Source: Lactobacillus xujianguonis (GTDB lineage: Bacteria; Bacillota; Bacilli; Lactobacillales; Lactobacillaceae). Taken from it: 64,000 nucleotides of DNA. The stretch covers positions 1 to 64,000 of the forward strand of contig NZ_ML136882.1 of NCBI RefSeq assembly GCF_004009905.1. The letters run 5' to 3'. Position 1 is the first letter of the stretch, and each line of letters opens with the position of its first letter. Shown piece after piece: positions 37,701 to 47,514 of this stretch. The translations under genes and the position numbers were made by a program. A model generated the notes under the pieces. That model saw only the letters and a program-made list of their open reading frames with translations. It searched no databases and was not told the origin of the DNA.

Positions 37701-38247
37701 TGGTTATGACCTTTACTCACAGATGTTAAGTGATGCCATTCAAGCACGGAAGGGCAAGAAGAAGGTTAGAAAATCGAATGCAGAAATTGATTTAGGCCTA
37801 GAAACTTATATTCCAAGTTCCTATATCGCTGATCAAGAAGAGAAGATTGAATTTTATAAGAAAATCAAAATTGCTAACGACCAAGATGAATTAGCTAAGA
37901 TTGAAGATGAATTGATCGACCGCTTTGGTGACTATCCTGCAGCGGTTGAAAATTTGTTAGATGTTGCGAGTCTAAAAATTGCGGCTGATTTAGCAGAAGT
38001 CTTAACGGTAGTTAAAACTGCTAAGCAAAAGGTGAAAGTTGAATTCAATCCTGCTGCTTCTAAAGAATTAGAAGGGCCGAATATCTTTAAGGCACTAGAG
38101 CATGTCAGTTTGAAAGCCCGCATTAGTATGACCCAGCAAAAGCGGATGGTCGTCTTGTTAGAATTGCCAGATGAAATTAATCATCGGGTATTGTTTAATG
38201 AATTGAAGACGTTTTTGAATAGTGCAAGTGACATTATTCAGCGTTAA
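34750..38247 (+). CDS. mfd: Transcription-repair coupling factor
   Basis: 1165 residues. Mfd pushes stalled RNA polymerase off damaged DNA and recruits UvrA. Order: UvrB-like N-terminal part (with PGEFAIRGDIVDIYP), the RNA-polymerase-interacting domain (KPGDYVVHVNHGIGRFEG, about 495-510), then a RecG-like translocase with Walker A GDVGFGKTE, DEEQ box and QLRGRIGR, and the C-terminal TRCF domain. It begins 1 bp after the pth stop, the standard arrangement. Confidence 0.96.
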   Translation: MQLTEIIGQDQDLNNFFAQSKKVKNSLITGANAGAFSLLLKQLVLQTKVPVILVAENEHKAQNLYGELSSILPDDVVQIFSVDGTIATQTMVASPDELSNRIQALNLLLTGKPGIVVTTPQGLQYKLSQPEAFAQAKYEFAPGKEYELTKLNSWLVKAGYRKEALVARPGEFAIRGDIVDIYPLDAENPIRMEFFGDEIDTIKEFDLTTQRSQREIEQVTISLALDRVFSTEEIAAAAQEIAKDMQDAPTADKDVKDHFTQVLDELNAGGLPQNYAFLVDYLIKNPSSLLDYLPKNGLLFLNDLPLIKQSVTDVDEQNAAFIADELKTGAMLPEQKLRFDFAQVMKKDQHHRIYFSLFQRSMGRILLGQILNWQTREPEQFFSQMPLIKSKIESAQKAGQTVILQADNEKRAKQMAQTLADFDLEVPVVEPDNLLEKRTQIVVGGYVTGFTLPSVNLVYLTERELFNKRPQRKKRIKTLENAQRLRNYTGLKPGDYVVHVNHGIGRFEGIKTLENNGKKRDYITITYQHGDQLFVPADQLGLVQKYVASEGKRPHINKLGGSEWAKTKRKVQSKVEDIADDLIELYAKRESEKGFAFSPDDDLQRQFEDAFPYPETADQLRSIKEIKADMETPKPMDRLLVGDVGFGKTEVALRAAFKAIQDNKQVAFLVPTTILAQQHYETIQDRFKDFPVNTAMLSRFQTPAEAKEIIAGLKEGKIDLVVGTHRILSDDVQFKDLGLLIVDEEQRFGVEHKEKLKQLKANIDVLTLTATPIPRTLHMSMVGVRDLSVMETPPQNRYPIQTYVMEQIPSVIKDACLREMQRDGQVFYLHNRIGDIDEVVERLQKLLPDARIASAHGRMSQNQLEDILYRFLNREFDILVTTTIIETGIDMPNVNTMIIEDADHYGLSQLYQLRGRIGRSARLAYAYFLYQPNKVLTEVGEKRLDAIRDFTELGSGFKIAMRDLSIRGAGNMLGAQQHGFIDSVGYDLYSQMLSDAIQARKGKKKVRKSNAEIDLGLETYIPSSYIADQEEKIEFYKKIKIANDQDELAKIEDELIDRFGDYPAAVENLLDVASLKIAADLAEVLTVVKTAKQKVKVEFNPAASKELEGPNIFKALEHVSLKARISMTQQKRMVVLLELPDEINHRVLFNELKTFLNSASDIIQR

Positions 38248-38262
38248 TGATTGAGGTAAAAG

Positions 38263-38505
38263 ATGAGAATTGATAAATTTTTAAAAATTTCACGCTTGGT
38301 GAAAAGAAGAACCGTCGCTAAAGAAATGGCGGAGCAAGGCCGGATTAAAGTGAATGACCGCGTAGTAAAATCTAGTTACGATGTTAAGCTTGGCGATATT
38401 ATTGAAGTTGGCTATGGTACGCGTCAAGTTAAAGCTAAGGTATTAGACATTCGCGAAACCACTAAAAAAGCAGAAGCAAGTGAATTGTACGAATTAGTCG
38501 ACTAA
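38263..38505 (+). CDS. rqcP: RqcP/YabO, S4-domain ribosome quality control protein
   Basis: 80 residues forming one S4 RNA-binding domain (MRIDKFLKISRLVKRRTVAKE, then GRIKVNDRVVKSSYDVKLGD). The family protein binds 50S ribosomes carrying peptidyl-tRNA and helps RqcH add alanine tails to stalled chains. Sits between mfd and divIC as in many Firmicutes. Ribosome site GAGGTAAAAG. Confidence 0.9.
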   Translation: MRIDKFLKISRLVKRRTVAKEMAEQGRIKVNDRVVKSSYDVKLGDIIEVGYGTRQVKAKVLDIRETTKKAEASELYELVD

Positions 38506-38573
38506 TCATGACATTTAATAAGCACGCTGCTATAATAAGATTAGTGTTTTTACAGCAATAGGGGATAAAAATT

Positions 38574-38957
38574 ATGAATGGACCACAGTTATATGATGAA
38601 AATAATCCGGTGCAGATTGCTCGCCGGCGTGAAGAAAAATTAAAGCGAATTCAAGAAGCACAAGTTCGCCAAATTCATCGCCGTCGCCGGACTACGATTT
38701 TAGCAGTTTTTGCAATTATCTTTGTATTTTTGGGTGTGCAAATTGGCATTAAGCTTTCACAAGAAAGTCGCTTAAATCAGCAAGTACAAACTTCCAAAAC
38801 TTCATTGACTAAATTAAAACATGAGCATCAGAAATTAAAGGCTAAGCGTAATAATTTGAAAGATCCAGATTATGTCGCTAAGTTAATTCGCTCAAAATTC
38901 TATTATTCTAAGGCAAACGAAAAGATTTATCACGTACCTGAAGGAAACGATAACTAA
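38574..38957 (+). CDS. divIC: Septum formation initiator DivIC
   Basis: 127 residues: a basic cytoplasmic N-terminus (about 1-42), one membrane helix (43-63) and an extracellular leucine-rich coiled coil (about 70-105) ending in the KDPDYVAKLIRSKFYYSK motif typical of FtsB/DivIC. It joins FtsL and DivIB at the division site. Overlaps yabR by one base. Confidence 0.9.
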   Translation: MNGPQLYDENNPVQIARRREEKLKRIQEAQVRQIHRRRRTTILAVFAIIFVFLGVQIGIKLSQESRLNQQVQTSKTSLTKLKHEHQKLKAKRNNLKDPDYVAKLIRSKFYYSKANEKIYHVPEGNDN

Positions 38958-39316
38958 TGAAATATCAAGTTGGTGATCGAGTTACTGGCGAGATTAATAA
39001 TATTACTGACTTAGGCATTTTTGTAACTTTGCCCGGTCATCGCTCAGGGTTAATTCATCATAGTGATTTTGGTAATGATTGGCTACGGCAACGTAATATG
39101 CACCGCGTTCATGAAAAAGTGCGGGTCGTGGTGGTTCACACGTATAAAGGTCGCTTAGGACTTTCCTTAATGTGGGTGAATGATCCTGAATTAGTTGACC
39201 AGCATAACCGCTTTTCCAAGGTTAAGCTAGATAAATTTGAAGCAGTTTTAACCGATGTGGTCAAAGAATCGCAAACTGAGATTAAGAAATTACAAGAAAC
39301 TTTACATGAAAATTAA
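38957..39316 (+). CDS. yabR: S1-domain RNA-binding protein YabR
   Basis: 119 residues. The S1 domain is at about 1-70 (YQVGDRVTGEINNITDLGIFVTL, SGLIHHSDF, LGLSL), followed by a short helical tail. General stress/RNA-binding protein family found after divIC in Bacilli; its exact role is unsettled. Last gene before a large inverted repeat. Confidence 0.85.
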   Translation: MKYQVGDRVTGEINNITDLGIFVTLPGHRSGLIHHSDFGNDWLRQRNMHRVHEKVRVVVVHTYKGRLGLSLMWVNDPELVDQHNRFSKVKLDKFEAVLTDVVKESQTEIKKLQETLHEN

Positions 39317-39321
39317 TGTGA

Positions 39322-39431
39322 GTGGGAAGAAACTACTCGAGAAATAGCCGAGATAGTGTAGAACTAAATTAAAGCACGTAGTGCTTAATTTATGTTCGTA
39401 ACTATAGTCGGCTATTTCTGTTTCTGACCAC
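39322..39431. repeat. 110-bp long imperfect inverted repeat
   Basis: Nested arms: GTGGGAAGAAAC (39322-39333) with GTTTCTGACCAC (39420-39431), 10 of 12 paired; AGAAATAGCCGA (39340-39351) with TCGGCTATTTCT (39408-39419), perfect; ATAGT with ACTAT; and a central TAAATTAAAGCAC-GTA-GTGCTTAATTTA. The whole gap between yabR and tilS can fold into one long hairpin. The 13-mer TGTTTCTGACCAC recurs at 32215-32227, beside cbpA. Could be a dispersed palindromic element or a structured leader of tilS. Confidence 0.75.
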
Positions 39432-39471
39432 GATAATTCTGGAATGGAGAATGCAAAAAAGGTCGGAAAAA

Positions 39472-40737
39472 ATGAATTTAAATACTTTTTTTAAAGAAAA
39501 AAACTTACCTTTAACAGGTAAGACCTTAGTAGTGGCGGCTAGTGGCGGCCCAGATTCAATGGCCTTAGTTGATCTATTAGTGCAGTTAAAGAAAAAACGA
39601 GCTTTTCGGTTAATAGTCGCCCATTTTGATCATCAATTGCGTGCTGATAGTCAGGAAGAGACTGCTTTACTTAAAGCATATTGTCAAAAGCAGGGCTTAC
39701 TACTGAAAAATGGTAGCTGGGATCGTGACTTACAGCCAGAAACCGGTATTGAAGCAGCAGCTCGGACAGTGCGATATCAGTTTTTAATTAAAGTGATGAA
39801 GGAAGTGAAGGGAGATTATCTCTTAACGGCTCATCACGGGAATGATTTACTAGAAAATATTCTTCTGAAATTCATTCGCTCTGGTAATCCAGAGGAGATG
39901 AATAGTCTGCAAGCCGTCGGCCAGATGCAAGGCTATCCTTTGCTTCGACCTTTATTAGGCTATGCCAAATCTGATTTACTAGCTTATGATCAAGAACATC
40001 ATTTGCGCTTTATTGAAGACAGCACTAATTTTGAGGATGAAACTTTACGTAATCGACTGCGCCATTATCTTGTTCCACTGCTGAAAAAAGAAAATTCCCA
40101 CATTTTAAATAATGCGCATCGCTTTAGCCAAGAAACTCAGCTCTTAGTTCAGCTAAGTCAAAAAGAATTAGCGCACTTGCCAGCGCCAAAGTTGGTTCTT
40201 AATTATTTTTATCGTTGGAATAAGGCAGATTTGGCCGCTTTAAGTGAAACTCAACGTCTATATTATTGGCAACAATTTATTTGGAAAAAATGGCAGCGCC
40301 GGGTTGGTCCAGAATTAAATGGCTTTAGCTTGTTGGCTTATCAAAATTATTATTATTTGTGGCAGCATAATTTGCCACAACTGGAATCACGGCAAAGCAT
40401 TAAGCCTGGTCAAATTTTTACTTTTCGCCAGCAACAATTTATTTTGACGCTCAATCAGCAAGAAAATGGGGAAAGAGTCGGAGATTTTTGGTCCAATGAA
40501 AGTAACTTTAAAGTAGGGTCTTTGCCAACTGGAACTAAGTTGCTATTAAAAAATGGTCAGCATGTCAAGGCTAAGAAAATGTTTGCGGCAGCGGGCATTC
40601 CTTTGTTTTTGCGGCCATTTTGTTTAACTGTTTTTAATGCTGAAGAAGCGGCAATTTTTGTTGAAAAAGCTTATCAAGATCAAACTTGGCAAGCTGATAA
40701 TAAACATTACTATCTCTACCTTTTAAAAAAAGTGTAA
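39472..40737 (+). CDS. tilS: tRNA(Ile)-lysidine synthase
   Basis: 421 residues from ATG 39472, chosen because the N-terminus then aligns with other TilS proteins (MNLNTFF...LTGKTLVVAASGGPDS); ATG 39451 is also possible. TilS changes C34 of tRNA-Ile to lysidine so it reads AUA. PP-loop SGGPDSM (near 26-32), HFDHQLR, and the ATP/tRNA-binding AARTVRYQF are present, with a C-terminal TilS domain. Followed by ftsH, the standard order. Confidence 0.93.
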   Translation: MNLNTFFKEKNLPLTGKTLVVAASGGPDSMALVDLLVQLKKKRAFRLIVAHFDHQLRADSQEETALLKAYCQKQGLLLKNGSWDRDLQPETGIEAAARTVRYQFLIKVMKEVKGDYLLTAHHGNDLLENILLKFIRSGNPEEMNSLQAVGQMQGYPLLRPLLGYAKSDLLAYDQEHHLRFIEDSTNFEDETLRNRLRHYLVPLLKKENSHILNNAHRFSQETQLLVQLSQKELAHLPAPKLVLNYFYRWNKADLAALSETQRLYYWQQFIWKKWQRRVGPELNGFSLLAYQNYYYLWQHNLPQLESRQSIKPGQIFTFRQQQFILTLNQQENGERVGDFWSNESNFKVGSLPTGTKLLLKNGQHVKAKKMFAAAGIPLFLRPFCLTVFNAEEAAIFVEKAYQDQTWQADNKHYYLYLLKKV

Positions 40738-40821
40738 GAATAGCTAAAAGATTAGAGTGATAGCCTTTTTTGTGTTACACTTTTAATCGTATATCTTTTA
40801 GAAACTTTGCGGAGGTTTTTT

Positions 40822-42978
40822 ATGAAGAATAACCGGAATCGGCTGTTATCAAATGGCCTGTTCTATATAGTTGTGTTCCTTCTACTCCTATGGGGAATCA
40901 ACTGGGCTCTAGGCGGTTCTAACAATTCTGGTAGCACGCAAAATATTAGCTACTCTCAATTTGTGAAGGATTTACGTCAAGGCAAAGTTAAAAACTTTAG
41001 TGTGCAACCTGCAAATGGTGTTTACTCTGTTTCAGGTAGTTACAAGAAAGCACAAAAAACAAAGAGTCAATCAAATAATAATAGCTTTGACTTTTTCAAT
41101 GGCAGCTCAAGTCGTGAAGTAACACGCTTTTCAACGACGATGCTCCAAAATGATTCCAGTGTTTCGGCAGTACAAGACTTAGCCCAAAAGAATAATGCTA
41201 GAATGACGACCCAAGGAGAATCACAATCAGGCAATTGGATTTCAACAATTGTGATGCTTGTACCGACTATTTTGTTTATCGTCATGCTTTGGATGATGAT
41301 GAGCCAAAGTGGTACGGGACGTGGTAATGGCGGCATTATGAACTTCGGTCGCTCTCACGTTAAGCCAGAAGATCCTGCTAAGAACAAGGTTCGTTTCTCT
41401 GATGTAGCCGGAGAAGAAGAAGAAAAGCAAGAATTAGTTGAAGTTGTTGAATTTTTAAAGAATCCAGCAAAATATACTAAATTAGGTGCCAGAATTCCAT
41501 CTGGGGTTTTACTTGAGGGTCCTCCTGGTACTGGTAAGACTTTACTTGCACGAGCAGTCGCAGGTGAAGCTAACGTACCATTCTACTCAATTTCAGGATC
41601 TGACTTTGTGGAAATGTTCGTTGGTGTTGGTGCTAGTCGTGTACGTGACTTATTTACTAACGCTAAGAAGAATGCGCCAAGTATTATCTTTATCGATGAA
41701 ATTGATGCCATTGGTCGTCGACGCGGTAATGGCATGGGTGGTGGTAACGATGAACGTGAACAAACCTTGAACCAATTATTGGTTGAAATGGATGGGTTTG
41801 AAGGCGATGAAGGTGTCATCGTTATTGCTGCTACTAACCGTTCTGATGTGTTGGACCCAGCTTTGCTTCGTCCAGGACGTTTTGACCGTAAAGTTTTAGT
41901 TGGTCGGCCTGACGTGCGTGGTCGTGAAGCAATTTTGAAGGTTCATGCCCGTAACAAGCCATTAGCACCTGATGTTGACTTAAAGGAAGTTGCCCGTCAA
42001 ACTCCTGGTTTTGTAGGTGCGGACTTAGCTAACGTCTTAAATGAAGCTGCTTTGGTAGCTGCTCGCCGGAATGGTACTGAAATCACTGCCTCGGATATTG
42101 ATGAAGCGGAAGACCGAGTAATTGCTGGTCCAGCTAAGAAAGACCGTCTGATTTCTGAAAAGGAAAGACGGCGGGTTGCTTTCCACGAAGCTGGTCACTC
42201 AATCTGTGGTTTAGTATTAAGTGATTCAAGAACTGTGCGAAAGGTAACCATTGTGCCTCGTGGTCGTGCCGGTGGGTACAACATTATGCTTCCTAAAGAT
42301 GACCAATTCATTTTGACCAAGAAACAATTATTTGAACAAATTGTTGGTTTAATGGGTGGTCGTGCTGGTGAAGAAGCAACCATTGGCGACAAGTCAACAG
42401 GTGCATCTAACGACTTTGAACAAGCTACCCAAATTGCTCACAGTATGGTCGTTAACTACGGAATGACTGAATCATTGGGGATGGTTGAGCTTGAAAAAGA
42501 AGGCGAAGCTAACCCATATGGTATGAAGCCATACAGTGAAGCTACTGCCGCTAAGATTGATGAAGCAGTTAAGAAGATCTTAGATGAAGCTCATGCCAAG
42601 GCACTTGAGATCGTCAAGGATAATCGTGAAAAGCACCAAATTATTGCTGAAGCGTTACTTAAGTACGAAACTTTGAACGAAAAGCAAATCTTGTCATTAT
42701 TCAAGACTGGTAAAATGCCAGAAAAGAATGAAGAAGAATACCCAAGTGAGTCTAAAGCTTCAACTTATGAAGAAGCTAAGGCTGCTGCTGAAAAACGTGA
42801 AGTTGAAAAGGCAGAAAAGAAGGATTCTGAACAAGCAATTGCTAAGCAAGAAGAAGATGCTTTAGACACTCCATCAGAAAAGAATCATGAAGTTGAAGAG
42901 AATAATCCAGAAAATCCTGAAAAGCAGGATGATCCTACTCCTTCAACTAATGATACAGATGAGCATTCAGATAACTAA
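40822..42978 (+). CDS. ftsH: ATP-dependent zinc metalloprotease FtsH
   Basis: 718 residues from ATG 40822, placed 6 nt after GGAGG; an upstream TTG at 40807 lies before that site. Two membrane helices (about 8-28 and 135-155) flank an extracellular loop. Then AAA ATPase ([11 protein letters not shown] near 233, [20 protein letters not shown]) and the zinc motif HEAGH (near 457). The C-terminal 90 residues are acidic/lysine-rich and disordered. It degrades misfolded membrane proteins. Confidence 0.95.
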   Translation: MKNNRNRLLSNGLFYIVVFLLLLWGINWALGGSNNSGSTQNISYSQFVKDLRQGKVKNFSVQPANGVYSVSGSYKKAQKTKSQSNNNSFDFFNGSSSREVTRFSTTMLQNDSSVSAVQDLAQKNNARMTTQGESQSGNWISTIVMLVPTILFIVMLWMMMSQSGTGRGNGGIMNFGRSHVKPEDPAKNKVRFSDVAGEEEEKQELVEVVEFLKNPAKYTKLGARIPSGVLLEGPPGTGKTLLARAVAGEANVPFYSISGSDFVEMFVGVGASRVRDLFTNAKKNAPSIIFIDEIDAIGRRRGNGMGGGNDEREQTLNQLLVEMDGFEGDEGVIVIAATNRSDVLDPALLRPGRFDRKVLVGRPDVRGREAILKVHARNKPLAPDVDLKEVARQTPGFVGADLANVLNEAALVAARRNGTEITASDIDEAEDRVIAGPAKKDRLISEKERRRVAFHEAGHSICGLVLSDSRTVRKVTIVPRGRAGGYNIMLPKDDQFILTKKQLFEQIVGLMGGRAGEEATIGDKSTGASNDFEQATQIAHSMVVNYGMTESLGMVELEKEGEANPYGMKPYSEATAAKIDEAVKKILDEAHAKALEIVKDNREKHQIIAEALLKYETLNEKQILSLFKTGKMPEKNEEEYPSESKASTYEEAKAAAEKREVEKAEKKDSEQAIAKQEEDALDTPSEKNHEVEENNPENPEKQDDPTPSTNDTDEHSDN

Positions 42979-42984
42979 AGAAAA

Positions 42985-43012
42985 ATGGGGCCTGTAACGG
43001 GCTCTATTTTTT
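42985..43012 (+). terminator. Terminator or attenuator between ftsH and hslO
   Basis: GGGCCT / GGGCTC can pair with two wobbles around a short loop and is followed by ATTTTTTT. It is weaker than most in this window and may allow read-through into hslO. Confidence 0.6.
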
Positions 43013-43029
43013 TAGAGAGAAGGATCGAT

Positions 43030-43920
43030 ATGAACGATTATTTAGTAAAAGCAATTGATAAGACAAAAAACTTACGCTTATTGACGGTGACTGCCAAAGA
43101 TTTAGTCAGCGAAGCCCAACAAAGACATGATACTTGGTCAGCTTCTTCTGCTGTCTTAGGTCGGACCTTGGTTGGTAGTTTATTACTAGCTGGGGCTGAA
43201 TTAACTGATAAAGAAGAATTAACAGTGCGCTTATTAGGTAATGGTCCGGTAGGCCCAACTATTGTTACTGCGCAAGCAGACTTGACCGTTAAAGGCTATG
43301 TGAAGAATCCGCATATTGCCTTGCCACCTAAAAAAGATGGGCACATTGATGTTAAGCAGGCTGTGGGTCAAGGCTGGTTTGAAGTAACTAAAGATTTAGG
43401 TTTAAAGGAACCATACACTGGTCAAGTACCAATTGTTTCTGGTGAAATTGCTGAAGACTTTGCCTATTATTTAACTAAATCTGAACAAATTCCTTCTGCA
43501 GTTGGTTTATCAGTCTTTGTTAACCCAAATAATACTATTGGTGAAGCTGGTGGGTTTATGTTACAAGCTTTGCCTGGTGCCAGTGATGAGTTAATTACAC
43601 GGACGATTAAGCGGATTAAAGAATTGCCAGCTTTGTCAACTTCCTTCTTAGACGGAATGACACCAGAAGATTTGGCGCGGAAGATTTTAGGCACGGATTG
43701 TAAACTACTAGAAAAAGATAATGTAGCTTATAAGTGTGATTGTTCTAAAGAAAAATATGCTGGCATCTTGGAAACTTTGAAGACTTCGCAATTGCAAGCA
43801 ATGATTAATGAAGATCACGGTGCAGAGCTGACTTGCAGCTTTTGCGGGAATAAATATCATTACACTGAAGATGAATTAAAAGATATTTTAGCCAAGAAGA
43901 ATGCCGAAAAAGATTATTAA
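43030..43920 (+). CDS. hslO: Redox-regulated chaperone Hsp33
   Basis: 296 residues from ATG 43030 with AGAGAAGGA upstream; the open frame runs 15 codons further up through the terminator. Hsp33 is activated by oxidation. The four zinc cysteines are present as KCDCS and CSFCG (CxC...CxxC) in the C-terminal domain, so redox switching should work. Core motifs VLGRTLVGSLLLAG and GNGPVGP are conserved. Confidence 0.93.
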   Translation: MNDYLVKAIDKTKNLRLLTVTAKDLVSEAQQRHDTWSASSAVLGRTLVGSLLLAGAELTDKEELTVRLLGNGPVGPTIVTAQADLTVKGYVKNPHIALPPKKDGHIDVKQAVGQGWFEVTKDLGLKEPYTGQVPIVSGEIAEDFAYYLTKSEQIPSAVGLSVFVNPNNTIGEAGGFMLQALPGASDELITRTIKRIKELPALSTSFLDGMTPEDLARKILGTDCKLLEKDNVAYKCDCSKEKYAGILETLKTSQLQAMINEDHGAELTCSFCGNKYHYTEDELKDILAKKNAEKDY

Positions 43921-43946
43921 TTGACAAAAATAAGGCCCTCTGGTTT

Positions 43947-43964
43947 GCCCTTAGGGGCTTTTTT
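43947..43964 (+). terminator. Small terminator after hslO
   Basis: GCCC-TTAG-GGGC stem-loop followed by TTTTTT between hslO and dusB. Confidence 0.55.
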
Positions 43965-43998
43965 GTTACAATATTGGAGTATTTGAAAGGATGATTTG

Positions 43999-45024
43999 GT
44001 GGATAATAGCTGGAAAATTCGCGATATCACCATTCCAAATCGAGTAGTTGTGGCACCGATGGCCGGAGTTTCAAATTCTGCCTTTCGGGTTGTCTGCAAG
44101 GAATTCGGCGCGGGATTGGTTGTGTGTGAGATGATTTCTGATCACGGCATTATTTATCGCAACAAGAAGACTTTAAGAATGATGCAAGTTGATCCGCGTG
44201 AGCACCCAATGAGTATTCAGATTTTTGGGGGAACGGAAGAAACCTTATTGCAAGCAGCACAATATGTTGATGAGCACACTGATGCTGACATTATTGATAT
44301 CAACATGGGGTGTCCGGTGCCTAAGGTTACCAAAACTGATGCTGGAGCTAAATGGTTACTTGACGCCAATAAGATTTATCAGATGGTACATGCAGTTGTC
44401 CAAAATGTGTCTAAGCCAGTAACAGTTAAGATGCGGATTGGTTGGGATATGAAGCATGTCTTTGCAGTTGAAAATGCTTTAGCAGCTCAAGAAGCAGGTG
44501 CTTCAATGATTGCAATGCACGGGCGCACCCGTAAGCAGATGTATCAAGGAGAAGCTGACTGGGAAGTTTTGCATGATGTGGCCCAAGTGCTTGATGTACC
44601 ATTTGTGGCTAATGGTGATATTAAGACGCCAGAATTAGCTAAGAAGGCGTTAGACGAAATCGGTTGTACTGCCGTCATGGTAGGTCGGGCCGCACTTGGT
44701 AATCCTTGGATCTTGAAGGACATGGTACATTATTTAGAAACCGGTGAAAAGTTAACTCCGCAAACCGTACGTGAACGTGTCGAGACAGCTGAACATCAGC
44801 TTGATGGTCTGGTAGAATTAAAAGGTGAAAAGATTGCTGTTCCAGAATTTCGGCAACAAGCTGCATACTATTTGAAGGGAATTCCCCGTTCAGCCCGGAC
44901 TCGTGCTAAAATAAATGAAGTCTGGACACGTCAAGAAGTATATGACCTGCTTGATAATTTTGTAGATGATTATGAAAAGCGGCAAGCAGCACGGGATGCT
45001 CGCCGTAATGCTGTGAACGAATAA
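43999..45024 (+). CDS. dusB: tRNA-dihydrouridine synthase
   Basis: 341 residues from GTG 43999 (8 nt after AAGGA; TTG 43996 is an alternative). FMN-dependent TIM barrel that reduces uridines in tRNA D-loops: VVAPMAGVSNSAFR, DINMGCPVPKV with the catalytic Cys, HGRTRKQMY, and NGDI, VGRAALGNPW phosphate-binding loops. dusB-lysS is the conserved order. The lysS start follows after 15 bp. Confidence 0.93.
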   Translation: MDNSWKIRDITIPNRVVVAPMAGVSNSAFRVVCKEFGAGLVVCEMISDHGIIYRNKKTLRMMQVDPREHPMSIQIFGGTEETLLQAAQYVDEHTDADIIDINMGCPVPKVTKTDAGAKWLLDANKIYQMVHAVVQNVSKPVTVKMRIGWDMKHVFAVENALAAQEAGASMIAMHGRTRKQMYQGEADWEVLHDVAQVLDVPFVANGDIKTPELAKKALDEIGCTAVMVGRAALGNPWILKDMVHYLETGEKLTPQTVRERVETAEHQLDGLVELKGEKIAVPEFRQQAAYYLKGIPRSARTRAKINEVWTRQEVYDLLDNFVDDYEKRQAARDARRNAVNE

Positions 45025-46587
<1,563 letters not shown>

Positions 46588-46660
46588 TAACGGGCTTCTG
46601 GCGCGTTTTAGAAGTAAAGATTAGGTTTGCTTTTGATCTTCAAATTGTTAGTAAATTTAA

Positions 46661-46689
46661 GGTGTATACACCAAAAATACACCAATTTT
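46661..46689. repeat. Left integrase arm-type repeats
   Basis: GGTGTA followed by two TACACC units 11 bp apart (46667 and 46678). The 23-mer TACACCAAAAATACACCAAT+TTT recurs exactly at the right end (55849-55871). Placement just inside attL is that of arm-type binding sites of a tyrosine integrase. Confidence 0.75.
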
Positions 46690-46720
46690 GAAAATAGTTT
46701 GGAAGAAAGCTGACAAAATA

Positions 46721-46768
46721 GTTCCTTATTTATGCTTAATTGCATGAATAAGGGACTTTTTTTATAAT
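46721..46768 (+). promoter_or_regulatory. Terminator with embedded cargo promoter
   Basis: A 15-bp stem (46721-46735 with 46742-46756, one wobble) followed by seven T (46757-46763) ends lysS transcription. Overlapping it, TTGCAT (46740-46745) and TATAAT (46763-46768) form a 17-bp-spaced promoter for the methyltransferase cassette. Bases 46588-46720 otherwise hold only the arm repeats. Confidence 0.7.
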
Positions 46769-46800
46769 TAAATTATGTTTTTGCTTAGGGAGTGAGCTAC

Positions 46801-47466
46801 TTGAATTTGATGAACTTTTTAATAGCTGTATCTTTTTTTATCATTGGAGTTATTGTAGGCGTTAACTTTAGGGACAAAATATATGCTAAGTTTGATATTG
46901 CAAGAAAAAAATACAATGAGAATAAAAAAGAAATAATTGCTTGTATCATTTTCCTATTGGCGGGGATTCTTATTGGTGTATTAATTACTTTAAATCGTAA
47001 ATCAAATTCAATGAGTTTATTGGCAGAATGGATTAGTGGTATAGGTACTTTATCAGCTGTAGTTGTATCTTTATGGTTGGCAACTGGAAGAAAGTCACGA
47101 TTAAAAATTAATCATGGTCAAAACTTTAATAAATTTGAGCAGAAAGAAATTTATTTTGTAGCTTATAATTTAAGCGATGAAGCAATGACTTTAGAGTTTT
47201 ATGGTGTTAAGAAGATAGGCGATAAATTATTTGAAAGAGTGACTGAAGACCAGCCGCAAAGAGTCAAAGCAGGTGATTTTCAAAAGAAAAGTTTAACCCT
47301 TGACTTTATTAAGCAAAAATTGAATATTGATGACGATTACAAGGGTAGTATTGTATCGTGCTTTGCGGAACCGGATGGTACTAAACATTGCGAAGTCATT
47401 AATTGGAAAGAAGAAATATCTAAATTTGAAAAGTTAGATCAAAAAATTAAGGCTGAAAAAGAATAA
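46801..47466 (+). CDS. Unrecognised membrane protein, first gene of cargo cassette
   Basis: About 221 residues from TTG 46801 (8 nt after AGGGAG; GTG 46792 and ATG 46810 are alternatives). Hydrophobic segments lie at about 5-22, 46-64 and 76-95 (WISGIGTLSAVVVSLWLA), with a soluble C-terminal domain of about 120 residues containing beta-type patterns. The WISGIGT...SLWLA helix is seen in many small phage or island membrane proteins of unknown role. It is 48 bp upstream of the methyltransferase and shares its promoter, so a role in the same system is possible. Confidence 0.6.
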   Translation: MNLMNFLIAVSFFIIGVIVGVNFRDKIYAKFDIARKKYNENKKEIIACIIFLLAGILIGVLITLNRKSNSMSLLAEWISGIGTLSAVVVSLWLATGRKSRLKINHGQNFNKFEQKEIYFVAYNLSDEAMTLEFYGVKKIGDKLFERVTEDQPQRVKAGDFQKKSLTLDFIKQKLNIDDDYKGSIVSCFAEPDGTKHCEVINWKEEISKFEKLDQKIKAEKE

Positions 47467-47514
47467 TTTAAGTATTGGTCAAAAAGCAAGTATGAACTTT
47501 TATGAGGTGTTTTA

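Noticed and set aside
39322..39431. Ordinary terminator of yabR
   Set aside because: Arms are much longer and nested, the centre is AT-rich and there is no T run after the stem.
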